From NCBI RefSeq assembly GCF_017639205.1, contig NZ_CP071139.1:5269501-5333500 (forward strand): DNA of 64,000 bases, in the 5' to 3' direction. The notes under the pieces are model-generated. The model made no database searches and was not told where the DNA came from. It was given only the letters and a program-made list of their open reading frames with translations. A program made the translations under genes and the position numbers. Origin of the DNA: Streptomyces nojiriensis. GTDB lineage: Bacteria > Actinomycetota > Actinomycetes > Streptomycetales > Streptomycetaceae. Shown here piece by piece: positions 1-8,690 of this stretch (positions are counted from its first letter, which is position 1; each line of letters starts with the position of its first letter).

Positions 1-9
1 GCGGTACCG

Positions 10-690
10 GTGACTGAGGACGCCCCGCCCCCCGTCATCGAGATGACCGGCATCGCGAAGACGTATCCGGGACCGCCGCCCGTGCACGCGCTGGCCGACG
101 TCACGCTCGACATCCGGCCCGGCCGGCTCGCGGCCATCGTCGGCCCCTCGGGCTCCGGGAAGTCCACGCTGCTGAGCGTGCTCGGACTGCTCGACGTCCC
201 GACCCGCGGCCGGTACCTGCTGCAGGGCAACGACACCACCGCCCTGTCCGAACGGGCCCGCACCGCCCTGCGGGCCTCGACGCTCGGCTTCGTCTTCCAG
301 GCGTTCCACCTGGTCCCGCACCTGACCTGCGTGCAGAACGTGGCGCTGCCGCTGGTGCACCTGGGCGTGCCGCGCGCCGAGCGGCGGCCGCAGGCCGTGC
401 GGGCACTGGAGTCCGTGGGCCTCGGGCACCGGCTCGACGTCAAGCCCACCACCCTCTCCGGCGGGGAACGCCAGCGGGTCGCGGTCGCGCGGGCCATCGT
501 CCACCGGCCCGCGGTCGTCCTGTGCGACGAGCCGACCGGCAACCTGGACACCGCCAACTCGGCCCGCGTGATGGACCTGCTGACCGGCCTGGTCGCGCAG
601 GACCGGGCCGTGGTCGTGGTCACGCACGAACCCGATGTCGCGGCCAGGGCCGACCGCGTCTTCAAGGTGGTGGACGGCCGTGTGGCGTAG
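10..690 (+). CDS. ABC transporter ATP-binding protein, MacB/LolD type
   Basis: This 226-residue cytoplasmic ATPase powers a MacB/FtsX-type transporter. The sequence shows Walker A GPSGSGKST (residues 45-53), a Q-loop FVFQ near 94-97, the signature LSGGERQ (149-155), Walker B VVLCDEP (169-175) and the switch histidine in VVVTHEP. Length is normal for the family. The GTG at 10 begins the conserved domain and forms GTGA, so the TGA at 11-13 may be the stop of an upstream coupled gene, as in the paralogous cassette at 43.3-47.3 kb. It overlaps the permease that follows by 11 bases. The substrate cannot be read from the sequence. The true start could lie upstream of the window, though the domain is complete. 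Confidence 0.9.
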   Translation: MTEDAPPPVIEMTGIAKTYPGPPPVHALADVTLDIRPGRLAAIVGPSGSGKSTLLSVLGLLDVPTRGRYLLQGNDTTALSERARTALRASTLGFVFQAFHLVPHLTCVQNVALPLVHLGVPRAERRPQAVRALESVGLGHRLDVKPTTLSGGERQRVAVARAIVHRPAVVLCDEPTGNLDTANSARVMDLLTGLVAQDRAVVVVTHEPDVAARADRVFKVVDGRVA

Positions 691-1918
691 GCGTACGAAG
701 GGCCGGCCGCCCGGGCACCCCCGGACGTCGGCGGCGGATCTGCTCGTCCAGGCGTTCCTCGCGCTGTTCGGCCGCCGGTTCCGCACGCTGCTCACCATGG
801 TGGGGATCTCCGTGGGGCTGGCCGCCGCCCTCGCCACGCTCGGCATCACGGCCAGCGCGGCCGGTGCCGTCTCCGACCAGTTCGACGCGCTCAAGGCGAC
901 GCGGGTGACGGTCAAGTACCCGTCGGAGGCCGTCGCCGGGGTCCGGCCGCGGCCCGACGGCGCCGACACCCAGCGGGTGCGCGACCTGAACGGCGTCCGC
1001 AGCGCCGGTCTGGTCAGCAGGGCCGGCGAGCAGCCGGCCGTCTCGCGGCTGCCCGGCGGCAAGGGCAACGACCTGCCGGAGGGCACGGTCATGGCCGCGC
1101 AGCCCGAAGCGCTGCTCGCGATGTCGGCCGAGCTCACCCAGGGCCGCTGGTTCGACACGGGGCACGACGCCCGGCGCGAGCGGGTGGCGCTGATCGACAC
1201 GGCCGCCGCCTCCCGGCTGACCGTCGACGGCGGGGCCGGCAACTCGGTGATCCACGTCAACGGGGTCGCCTTCAGCGTGCTCGGCGTCTTCCGGGCTCCC
1301 ACCGGTGACACGAACCTCACCGGTTCGGTGGTCATCCCCTACTGGGCCGCCCTGCAGGACCCGGCGGGACTGGGCTTCGCCCCCGCGGAAATGATCATCC
1401 GTACGGATCTGGGCGCCGCCGACCAGGTCGGCGAAGAGGCCCCCTTCGCCCTGGCCCCGGGCGCCCCGGACAAGCTCGTCGCGCTGGTGCCGCCGGACCC
1501 CCGGTCCCTGCGCCACGGTGTCGAGTCGCAGACCCGGGCCCTGTTCCTGGGCCTGGCCGCCGTCTCCCTCGGCGTGGGCGCGCTCGGCGTCAGCAACACC
1601 GCCTACGTGTCCGTGCTGGAGCGGCGCTCCGAGATCGGCCTGCGCCGGGCCCTGGGCGCCTCGCGGCGGGCGGTCGCCGGACAGTTCTGCGTCGAGAGCG
1701 GCCTGGTCGGGCTGGCCGGCGGCGTGGTGGGCACGGTGCTCGGCATCCAGATCACCGCGGTGACCTGCCTGGCCAAGAACTGGCTGGTGGTCCTCGACCC
1801 CGCCCTCACCACCGCGGGCCCGCTGGTCGGCCTGGTGGTGGGCCTGGCCGCAGGCCTCTACCCGGCCCTGGCGGCCGCCCGCATCCTCCCCGCCGAAACC
1901 CTGCGCGCGGGTGTCTGA
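680..1918 (+). CDS. ABC transporter permease, FtsX/MacB family
   Basis: A 412-residue membrane subunit paired with the preceding ATPase. It has the MacB topology: one N-terminal membrane segment (about residues 25-60), a large extracytoplasmic domain (about 60-280), then three C-terminal segments. The family motif ERRSEIGLRRALGASRR sits in the loop after the first C-terminal segment. I chose GTG 680, which overlaps the ATPase stop in another frame; a start at 635 is also open but would create a long overlap and a Trp/Arg-rich extension. It is paralogous to the permease at 43318-44538. Such systems usually export peptides or drugs or act on the envelope; the cargo is unknown. Confidence 0.88.
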   Translation: MWRRRTKGRPPGHPRTSAADLLVQAFLALFGRRFRTLLTMVGISVGLAAALATLGITASAAGAVSDQFDALKATRVTVKYPSEAVAGVRPRPDGADTQRVRDLNGVRSAGLVSRAGEQPAVSRLPGGKGNDLPEGTVMAAQPEALLAMSAELTQGRWFDTGHDARRERVALIDTAAASRLTVDGGAGNSVIHVNGVAFSVLGVFRAPTGDTNLTGSVVIPYWAALQDPAGLGFAPAEMIIRTDLGAADQVGEEAPFALAPGAPDKLVALVPPDPRSLRHGVESQTRALFLGLAAVSLGVGALGVSNTAYVSVLERRSEIGLRRALGASRRAVAGQFCVESGLVGLAGGVVGTVLGIQITAVTCLAKNWLVVLDPALTTAGPLVGLVVGLAAGLYPALAAARILPAETLRAGV

Positions 1919-1949
1919 GGGATGCCCGCGCGCCGGACGCCTTCGGCGG

Positions 1950-2558
1950 TCAGGGCCAGACCAGGCAGTACGGCTGGTGGCCGGCCTCGTGGAGGCGGTG
2001 GCTGAAATCCTGCCACTCGTGCAGCAGCTGGTAGACGTTGAAGGCGTCGCTCGGGCCGCCGCGGTCCGGGACCGTGGACCAGATGAAGGCCGCCGCGCCC
2101 ACCGATTCCTCGCCGATCCCGCGCAGCGGGTCGACCACGGTCATCGGGAGCTTGACCACCGCGTAGTCGGGGTGGAGGACGACCAGCTCCAGCGGGGGCA
2201 CCTTGTGGAGAGGTATGCCTTCGATGCCGGTCAGGACCATCGCGGCCACCGTCTCCGGCTTGATCTTGGTGAAGAGGCCGCCCATGCCGAGCTCGTCGCC
2301 GCCGAGCTCTTCCGGGCGCATCGTGACCGGGACCCGGGCCGCCGTGGCGCCGTCGGGGGCGCCGAAGTACTTGTACGTCACTCCCATGCCGCGGCCCTTG
2401 GGCAGGTCCTCGGGCGGGGTCGCCGGCCCGGGGACGGCGTCGGCCGCCTCCATGCCGTGGCGGCGGTGCTTGCCCCGTCGGCGGGCCTCGCGGGCTTCGC
2501 GGGCGCGCTGCGGATCGAGGCCGTCCGTACCCTCGCCCGGTCCACCACCGCGTTGCAT
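1950..2558 (-). CDS. conserved hypothetical protein next to hemL
   Basis: A 202-residue soluble protein that I cannot assign. No signal peptide or membrane segment is visible. The N-terminal 50 residues are charged and Gly/Arg/Ala-rich, and the rest looks folded, with motifs such as GVTYKYFGAPDG and a Trp/His-rich C-terminus (LLHEWQDFSHRLHEAGHQ). The start at 2558 is preceded by GGTGGAG at good spacing; a longer frame to 2693 is open but its N-terminus is low complexity. It is divergent from hemL with about 130 bases between the two starts and convergent with the ABC permease. Confidence 0.7.
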   Translation of the reverse strand: MQRGGGPGEGTDGLDPQRAREAREARRRGKHRRHGMEAADAVPGPATPPEDLPKGRGMGVTYKYFGAPDGATAARVPVTMRPEELGGDELGMGGLFTKIKPETVAAMVLTGIEGIPLHKVPPLELVVLHPDYAVVKLPMTVVDPLRGIGEESVGAAAFIWSTVPDRGGPSDAFNVYQLLHEWQDFSHRLHEAGHQPYCLVWP

Positions 2559-2691
2559 ATCTCCACCCGACTGGTCTTGCTCGCCCCGGCCCCGCGGCCC
2601 CCGCCACGCAGCCTGATCATCATGGCAGTGACCTCCCCCGCGGCGACGCGGTGAAACGCCCGTCCGCAAGTCTGTCGCGGCCTCTGAGACC

Positions 2692-4014
2692 ATGGCAGGT
2701 GTGAGCTACCCGTACCCGTATGAAGCCCCAGTTTCGCAGACGCTCTTCGAGCGCGCCTCCCTCGTGACCCCCGGCGGCGTGAACTCTCCCGTGCGCGCCT
2801 TCCGCGCCGTGGGCGGTACGCCCCGGTTCATGGTGTCCGGGACCGGTCCGTACCTCACCGATGCCGACGGTCGTGAGTACGTCGACCTCGTGTGCTCGTG
2901 GGGGCCGATGATCCTCGGCCATTCGCACCCCGAGGTGATCGGGGCGGTCCAGGCGGCCGTCGCCCGCGGTACCTCCTTCGGTACGCCCGGTGAGGGAGAG
3001 GTGGCGCTGGCCGAGGAGATCGTCGCGCGCATCGAACCCGTGGAGCAGGTCCGACTGGTCTCCTCCGGCACCGAGGCGACCATGTCGGCGATCCGGCTGG
3101 CCCGCGGCTTCACCGGTCGCGCCAAGGTCGTGAAGTTCGCCGGCTGCTACCACGGTCACGTGGACGCGCTGCTGGCCGCCGCCGGTTCCGGTCTGGCGAC
3201 TTTCGCGCTTCCCGACACCCCCGGTGTGACGGGTGCGCAGGCCGGCGACACGATCGTCCTCCCCTACAACGACCTCGAAGCGGTGCGGGCGGCCTTCGCC
3301 GCGCACCCGGGCGAGATCGCCTGTGTGATCACCGAGGCCGCGCCCGGCAACATGGGTGTGGTGACCCCCGCCGAGGGCTTCAACCAGGGGCTCGCGGACC
3401 TGTGCCGGGAGAACGGCGCGCTCTACATCTCCGACGAGGTCATGACCGGCTTCCGGACCTCCCGCGCCGGCTGGTACGGCGTCGACGGGGTCAAGCCCGA
3501 CCTGATGACCTTCGGCAAGGTCATGGGCGGCGGCTTCCCGGCCGCGGCCTTCGGCGGCCGCGCCGACGTCATGGGCCACCTGGCCCCCGCCGGGCCCGTC
3601 TACCAGGCGGGCACGCTCTCCGGCAACCCGATCGCCACCGCAGCCGGTCTCGCGCAGCTGCGCCTGCTGGACGCGGCCGCGTACGAGAAGGTCGACGCGG
3701 TCTCGAAGGAGATCCAGGGCCTGGTCACCGGCGCGCTCGCCAAGGAGGGCGTGGCGCACCGGCTGCAGACCGCGTCCAACATGTTCTCCGTCTTCTTCAC
3801 CGAGGACGAGGTGCGCAACTACGACGACGCCAAGAAGCAGGAGAGCTTCCGCTTCAACGGGTTCTTCCACTCGATGCTGGCTCAGGGCGTCTACCTGCCG
3901 CCGTCCGCCTTCGAGTCCTGGTTCGTCTCCACCGCCCACGACGAGAAGGCGATCGAGCGCATCGCGGCGGCGCTGCCGGCCGCCGCCCGAGCCGCCGCGG
4001 AGGCCACCGCATGA
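2692..4014 (+). CDS. hemL: glutamate-1-semialdehyde 2,1-aminomutase
   Basis: This PLP enzyme converts glutamate-1-semialdehyde to 5-aminolevulinate in the C5 route to haem and other tetrapyrroles. It has 440 residues, close to the family norm. The PLP lysine is K276 in FGKVMGGGF, preceded by the cofactor aspartate region ISDEVMTGFR. Other family motifs are the N-terminal TPGGVNSPVRAF and SSGTEATMSAIRLARG. The ATG at 2692 is used; GTG 2701 is an alternative, as neither has a strong ribosome site. It overlaps the next gene by ATGA. Haem precursor supply fits the adjacent cytochrome c assembly genes. Confidence 0.95.
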   Translation: MAGVSYPYPYEAPVSQTLFERASLVTPGGVNSPVRAFRAVGGTPRFMVSGTGPYLTDADGREYVDLVCSWGPMILGHSHPEVIGAVQAAVARGTSFGTPGEGEVALAEEIVARIEPVEQVRLVSSGTEATMSAIRLARGFTGRAKVVKFAGCYHGHVDALLAAAGSGLATFALPDTPGVTGAQAGDTIVLPYNDLEAVRAAFAAHPGEIACVITEAAPGNMGVVTPAEGFNQGLADLCRENGALYISDEVMTGFRTSRAGWYGVDGVKPDLMTFGKVMGGGFPAAAFGGRADVMGHLAPAGPVYQAGTLSGNPIATAAGLAQLRLLDAAAYEKVDAVSKEIQGLVTGALAKEGVAHRLQTASNMFSVFFTEDEVRNYDDAKKQESFRFNGFFHSMLAQGVYLPPSAFESWFVSTAHDEKAIERIAAALPAAARAAAEATA

Positions 4015-4709
4015 GCAGCAGCGCCACGCCCGCCACCCCCGAGCTCACCGTCGTGCACCTGGTGCGCCACGGCGAGGTGCACAACCCCGAGGGCGTGCTC
4101 TACGGGCGCCGTGACGGGTACCACCTCTCCGAGCTGGGCCGGCAGATGGCGGACCGGGTCGCCGAGCACCTCAAGGGCCGGGACATCGCCTACGTGGTGT
4201 CCTCCCCGCTGGAGCGCGCGCAGGAGACGGCGGAGCCGATCGCCAAGGTCCACGGCCTGGACCTGGCGACCGACGCGCGGCTGCTGGAGGCGGAGAACGT
4301 CTTCGAGGGCAAGACCTTCGGTGTCGGTGACGGCGCGCTGCGCAAGCCCGGCAACTGGAAGCACCTGACGAACCCGTTCAAGCCGTCCTGGGGCGAGCCG
4401 TACGTCGAGCAGGTGGTCCGGATGATGAGCGCGCTGGAGGCGGCGCGCGACGCGGCCCGCGGCCGTGAGGCGGTGGCGGTCAGCCACCAGCTGCCGATCT
4501 GGATCGTGCGCAGCTTCGCGGAGAAGCGCCGGCTGTGGCACGACCCGCGGCGCCGGCAGTGCACGCTCGCCTCGATGACCTCCTTCACCTTCCAGGGCGA
4601 CAAGCTGGTGTCGGTGGGCTACAGCGAGCCGGCCCGGGACCTGGTCCCGGCCCATCTGCTGGCCGGGGCCAAGCCGGTGAAGGGTGCGTCCAAGGCGTTC
4701 GGCGCCTGA
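4011..4709 (+). CDS. histidine phosphatase family protein (phosphoglycerate-mutase-like)
   Basis: A 232-residue cytosolic member of the histidine phosphatase superfamily. The catalytic RHG motif is at residues 19-21 (LVRHGEV), followed by SSPLERAQETAEPIA with the conserved arginine, and the second catalytic histidine is in VAVSHQLPIW. The substrate is not evident; these proteins range from phosphoglycerate mutases to broad phosphatases. The ATG at 4011 overlaps the hemL stop as ATGA, so it is translated with hemL. A role in haem metabolism is only suggested by position. Confidence 0.85.
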   Translation: MSSSATPATPELTVVHLVRHGEVHNPEGVLYGRRDGYHLSELGRQMADRVAEHLKGRDIAYVVSSPLERAQETAEPIAKVHGLDLATDARLLEAENVFEGKTFGVGDGALRKPGNWKHLTNPFKPSWGEPYVEQVVRMMSALEAARDAARGREAVAVSHQLPIWIVRSFAEKRRLWHDPRRRQCTLASMTSFTFQGDKLVSVGYSEPARDLVPAHLLAGAKPVKGASKAFGA

Positions 4710-4886
4710 TCGGGGGCGGCGGCCCCTGATCGGGTCTTGATCGACGGACTGTTACGGGCCGTTACGTTTCTGCACAACTAAAGAGAGGTCGCGCGGGAAT
4801 CACCGTGTCAGCTCGCATATCAAATCTGATTGTCCGTTTATATGGACTTCAGGTCGGTATGGGTGATCGACAGTGGGGACGGTGAC

Positions 4887-6131
4887 ATGCGCGACATCAG
4901 GGGAGTCAGTCGGAGGGGGTTGCTGGGACTGGGACTTGGTGCGGCCGCCGCGATGGGAATCGCGGGCTGCGGCTCATCGGACACCTCCGGTCCCGGCGCT
5001 CCCGGACCCGTCAGGAACCCGAAGAACCCGAAGCCCGGCGAGAAACCGGCGGCCAGGCCCATCGGTGACGGCTCCACCGCCGACACCGGCCCCCAGCCCA
5101 ACCAGCCGGACGCGCCCGTGCCGCTCCAGCCGGGCGAGACCCCGCCGCAGTTCGTCGTCTTCAGCTGGGACGGCGCGGGGGAGATCGGCAACGGTCTCTT
5201 CCCGCGCTTCCTCAAGCTCGCCAAGGACCACGGCGCGGCCATGACCTTCTTCCTCTCCGGCATCTATCTGCTGCCGGAGTCCAAGCGGCACCTCTACCGG
5301 CCGCCGAACAACCCCGTCGGGGCCTCGGACATCGGCTATCTCAAGGACGAGAACGTCCGCTCCACCCTCACGTACGTCCGTCAGGCCTGGCTCGACGGGC
5401 ACGAGATGGGCACCCACTTCAACGGCCACTTCTGCGCCGGCTCCGGCTCGGTCGGCAGGTGGACGCCGGACGACTGGCAGAGCGAGATCGACCAGGCCGT
5501 GTCGTTCGTCACCAACTGGCGGACCAACACCGGTTTCACCGACCTCGACCCCCTGCCGTTCGACTACGCCAAGGAGCTGAAGGGCGCCCGCACCCCCTGC
5601 CTCCTCGGCCGGGACGGCCTGCTGCCGACCGCCCAGCGGCTGGGCTGGCGCTACGACTCCAGTTCGCCCGGCGGCCTGCAGGTCTGGCCGGTGCGCCGGT
5701 CCGGCGTCTGGGACCTGCCGCTGCAGTCCCTGCCCTTCCCCGGTCACTCCTTCGAGGTCCTCTCGATGGACTACAACATCCTCGCGAACCAGTCGAAGAG
5801 CACGACGAGGGGCGTGCCCGCCAACTACCCGGGCTGGCGCACCCAGGCCACGGCCACCTACCTGGGCGGCTTCCGGCGGGCCTACGAGACCAACCGCGCG
5901 CCCCTGTTCATCGGCAACCACTTCGAGGAGTGGAACGGCGGCATCTACATGGACGCCGTCGAGGAGGCGCTCAAGGGCATGACGGACAAAAGGGATGTTC
6001 GACTCGTATCCTTCCGGCAGTTCACCGACTGGCTGGAGGTCCAGGACCCCAAGGTGCTCGCCAGGCTCCGGGGCCTCGGCCCCGGCCAGTCACCGGCCGG
6101 CGGCTGGAGCGCGTACATGACCGCCGCCTGA
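4887..6131 (+). CDS. Tat-exported lipoprotein, polysaccharide-deacetylase-like
   Basis: A 414-residue envelope protein. The N-terminus carries a twin-arginine motif SRRGLLG (residues 8-14), a short Ala/Gly hydrophobic core and a lipobox ending at Cys28 (GIAGC), so it is probably a Tat-translocated lipoprotein. After a Pro-rich linker comes a NodB-like barrel: FSWDGAGE (acidic catalytic strand), a THFNGHFC motif that could ligate metal, and GNHFEEW near the end. The motifs differ from textbook chitooligosaccharide deacetylases, so activity is uncertain. The ATG at 4887 follows GGGGACGG at proper spacing; frames open further upstream lack a signal. The 175-base gap before it probably holds its own promoter. 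Confidence 0.8.
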   Translation: MRDIRGVSRRGLLGLGLGAAAAMGIAGCGSSDTSGPGAPGPVRNPKNPKPGEKPAARPIGDGSTADTGPQPNQPDAPVPLQPGETPPQFVVFSWDGAGEIGNGLFPRFLKLAKDHGAAMTFFLSGIYLLPESKRHLYRPPNNPVGASDIGYLKDENVRSTLTYVRQAWLDGHEMGTHFNGHFCAGSGSVGRWTPDDWQSEIDQAVSFVTNWRTNTGFTDLDPLPFDYAKELKGARTPCLLGRDGLLPTAQRLGWRYDSSSPGGLQVWPVRRSGVWDLPLQSLPFPGHSFEVLSMDYNILANQSKSTTRGVPANYPGWRTQATATYLGGFRRAYETNRAPLFIGNHFEEWNGGIYMDAVEEALKGMTDKRDVRLVSFRQFTDWLEVQDPKVLARLRGLGPGQSPAGGWSAYMTAA

Positions 6132-6220
6132 CGGGGCGGCGGATCGCCGCCTGACCAGGGCGCCGGCACCGCTCCGGGGGGTGCGGAAGATCCGCGAATT
6201 GCTCATGCGAAACTTTTCAC

Positions 6221-6862
6221 ATGAGCCTTAGCCGCGCGCGTATCCGTCGTAGTAGCCGCCGCTCGACCGGCGGCCGTGCCACCCTGCTGGCCGTGGCGGC
6301 CCTGGCCGGCGCCCTCACGCTGTCGGCGTGCGGGGGGCCGGACGGCGGCAAGCCGGTCAGCGGGTCCGGCGGCAACTACGTCACGGGTGCGAGCGGCATC
6401 TCCACCGTGTCCAAGGAGGAGCGCGCCGAGGCCCCCAAGCTCGACGGCGAGACGGTCGACGACGGGACCCTCGACACCGCCGCGCTCAAGGGCAAGGTCG
6501 TGGTCCTCAACGTGTGGGGCTCCTGGTGCCCGCCGTGCCGCGCCGAGGCCGGCCACTTCGCGACCGTCTCCAAGGAGTACGCGGACGCCGGCAAGGACGT
6601 CGCCTTCGTCGGGATCAACACCCGCGACAACAGCAAACAGAACGCGATCGCCTTCGAAGAGACCTACGGGATCACCTACCCGAGCCTCTACGACCCCGCC
6701 GGGAAGCTGATGCTCCGCTTCCCCAAGGGCACGCTCAACCCGAACGCCATCCCCTCCACGATCGTCCTCGACAAGGAGGGCAAGATCGCCGCCCGCACCC
6801 TGGCCCCGGTCAACGCCGAGCAGCTGCGGTCGATGATCGAGCCGGTCCTCGCGGAGAAGTGA
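6221..6862 (+). CDS. TlpA/ResA-like thioredoxin-fold lipoprotein
   Basis: A 213-residue thiol-disulfide protein anchored outside the membrane. A basic N-terminus and hydrophobic segment lead to a lipobox with Cys37 (TLSAC). The thioredoxin domain spans about 65-210, with the active site WCPPC (C103 and C106) and a cis-proline region NAIPSTIVLDKEG. ResA-type proteins reduce the haem-binding CXXCH cysteines of apocytochrome c before haem attachment. It sits before resB and ccsB, as expected for System II assembly, but the ccdA gene that usually supplies its electrons is missing from this locus. Confidence 0.9.
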   Translation: MSLSRARIRRSSRRSTGGRATLLAVAALAGALTLSACGGPDGGKPVSGSGGNYVTGASGISTVSKEERAEAPKLDGETVDDGTLDTAALKGKVVVLNVWGSWCPPCRAEAGHFATVSKEYADAGKDVAFVGINTRDNSKQNAIAFEETYGITYPSLYDPAGKLMLRFPKGTLNPNAIPSTIVLDKEGKIAARTLAPVNAEQLRSMIEPVLAEK

Positions 6863-6872
6863 CCGCCCGGGC

Positions 6873-6891
6873 GATGCGGACGTTCCGCATC
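6873..6891. other. perfect inverted repeat in the resA-like/resB gap
   Basis: Eight-base perfect arms GATGCGGA and TCCGCATC separated by three bases, 11 bases after the TlpA-like stop. This 109-base gap is where ccdA would be expected. No T-run follows, so a strong terminator is unlikely; a weak hairpin or deletion scar is possible. Confidence 0.45.
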
Positions 6892-6971
6892 ACAGGTTCG
6901 TGGGACAGCATCGTCAGCGACACAGAGCGGGACCCAAGGCTTCACGGTGGGGATCTGAGGACTGAAGGCAC

Positions 6972-8690
6972 ATGAGTACGACAGACAAAGCGACCACTGA
7001 GACGCCCGACGAGGCCTCGCACACGTCCGCCGCGGCGGACTCCGCCGACGCCGCCGCCGGTGCCCAGCTCTCCACCGCCCCGCTGGAGGACAGCCCCACC
7101 GGGCCGCCCGTCGGCATCGGTGTGATCGGCTGGGCCCGCTGGTTCTGGCGCCAGCTCACCTCCATGCGGGTGGCGCTGATCCTGCTCTTCCTGCTGTCCC
7201 TGGGCGCCATCCCCGGCTCGATCATCCCGCAGAACAACGTCGACGCGATGAAGGTCGCCGACTGGAAGCGGGACAACCCCTCCTGGGTGACCGTCGCCGA
7301 CAAGCTCCAGCTCTTCGACGTCTACAGCTCGGTGTGGTTCTCCGCGATCTACCTGCTGCTGTTCATCTCGCTCATCGGCTGCATCGTGCCGCGCTCCTGG
7401 CAGTTCGTCGGCCAGCTCCGCGGCCGCCCGCCGGCCGCCCCCCGGCGCCTGGACAGGCTGCCCGCCCACACCACCTGGCGCACCGGGAAGACCCCGGACG
7501 AGGTCCTCTCGTACGCGCGCACGGTGCTCCGCGGCAGCCGCTTCCGCACCGAGGCCGGCGAGGGCCACGTCGCCGCGGAGAAGGGCTACCTCCGCGAGGC
7601 CGGGAACCTGATCTTCCACGTCGCGCTGATCGTGATGCTGGTGGCCTTCGCCTGGGGCCAGTACTTCAAGTCCGAGGGCGGCAAGCTGGTCCTGCGCGGC
7701 ACCGGCTTCTCGAACACGCTCACCCAGTACGACGACTTCAAGTCCGGCACCCTCTTCGACCCGGACGACCTGCCGCCGTTCAGCTTCACGCTGGACCGGT
7801 TCGACGCGACGTACGAGATGACCGGCCCGCAGCGGGGCACCCCGCGCGACTTCAAGGCGTACGTCACCTTCTCGGACGGCGCCCACGGCGCTCCGCAGAA
7901 GCGTGAGATCCAGGTCAACAAGCCCCTGGAGGTCGACGGCTCCAAGGTCTACCTGCTCGGCCACGGCTACGCGCCGATCATCTCGGTGACCGACCCCACC
8001 GGCAAGGTGATCTTCAAGGACGCCGTGCCGATGCTCCCGCAGGACGCCAACCTCACCTCCACCGGTGCCGTCAAGGTCACCGACGGCTACAAGGACAAGG
8101 ACGGCAAGAAGGAGCAGCTCGGCTTCAACGCCGTCTTCGTGCCGAGCTTCGCCGGTGAGGGCATGGGCACGATGTTCTCGCAGTTCCCCGCCCTCCTGAA
8201 CCCGCAGCTCATGCTCAACGCGTGGCACGGCAGCCTCGGCGTGGACTCGGGTCTGCCGCAGAACGTCTACCGGCTCACCACCACCAAGATGGAGCCCTTC
8301 AAGGACGAGTCGGGCGGGCAGTTCAAGCAGAAGCTGGCGCCCGGTGACACGATGACGCTGCCCGGTGGCGCGGGCACCGTGAAGTTCGAGGGCATCGAGC
8401 GGTGGGCCACCTTCTCCGTCACCCACCAGCCCGGCAGCGGCCTCGCCCTCACGGGTGCGATCGCAGCCATCGCGGGCCTGGCCGGATCGCTGTTCATCCA
8501 GCGCCGCCGGGTCTGGGTCCGCGCGGTGACCGGCAAGGACGGCGTGACCGTCGTCGAGATGGCGGGCCTGGGCCGCAGCGAGTCCACCAGGCTCCCGCAG
8601 GAGCTGGCGGAGCTCGCCGCCCAGCTGCACCAGCAGGCGCCCACGGCGTCTGATCCTGTCGAAGAAACCCCTGAAGGAGAGCGCGGATGA
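6972..8690 (+). CDS. resB: cytochrome c biogenesis protein ResB
   Basis: A 572-residue polytopic membrane protein of System II (Ccs) cytochrome c maturation, the partner of CcsA/CcsB in haem delivery and ligation. An acidic N-terminal tail of about 45 residues precedes WARWFWRQLTSMRVALILLF, the typical first membrane segment, with the ResB signature LGAIPGSIIPQ. Further membrane segments occur near residues 120-135 and 210-230, then a large extracytoplasmic domain and a last segment near 490-510. The ATG at 6972 is the first in frame. It overlaps ccsB by ATGA at 8687. Confidence 0.93.
   Translation: MSTTDKATTETPDEASHTSAAADSADAAAGAQLSTAPLEDSPTGPPVGIGVIGWARWFWRQLTSMRVALILLFLLSLGAIPGSIIPQNNVDAMKVADWKRDNPSWVTVADKLQLFDVYSSVWFSAIYLLLFISLIGCIVPRSWQFVGQLRGRPPAAPRRLDRLPAHTTWRTGKTPDEVLSYARTVLRGSRFRTEAGEGHVAAEKGYLREAGNLIFHVALIVMLVAFAWGQYFKSEGGKLVLRGTGFSNTLTQYDDFKSGTLFDPDDLPPFSFTLDRFDATYEMTGPQRGTPRDFKAYVTFSDGAHGAPQKREIQVNKPLEVDGSKVYLLGHGYAPIISVTDPTGKVIFKDAVPMLPQDANLTSTGAVKVTDGYKDKDGKKEQLGFNAVFVPSFAGEGMGTMFSQFPALLNPQLMLNAWHGSLGVDSGLPQNVYRLTTTKMEPFKDESGGQFKQKLAPGDTMTLPGGAGTVKFEGIERWATFSVTHQPGSGLALTGAIAAIAGLAGSLFIQRRRVWVRAVTGKDGVTVVEMAGLGRSESTRLPQELAELAAQLHQQAPTASDPVEETPEGERG

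Noticed and set aside
6135..6151. GGCGGCG/CGCCGCC hairpin after the deacetylase-like gene as a terminator
   Set aside because: The stem is only seven bases in very GC-rich sequence without a T-tract, so it is not distinguishable from background.
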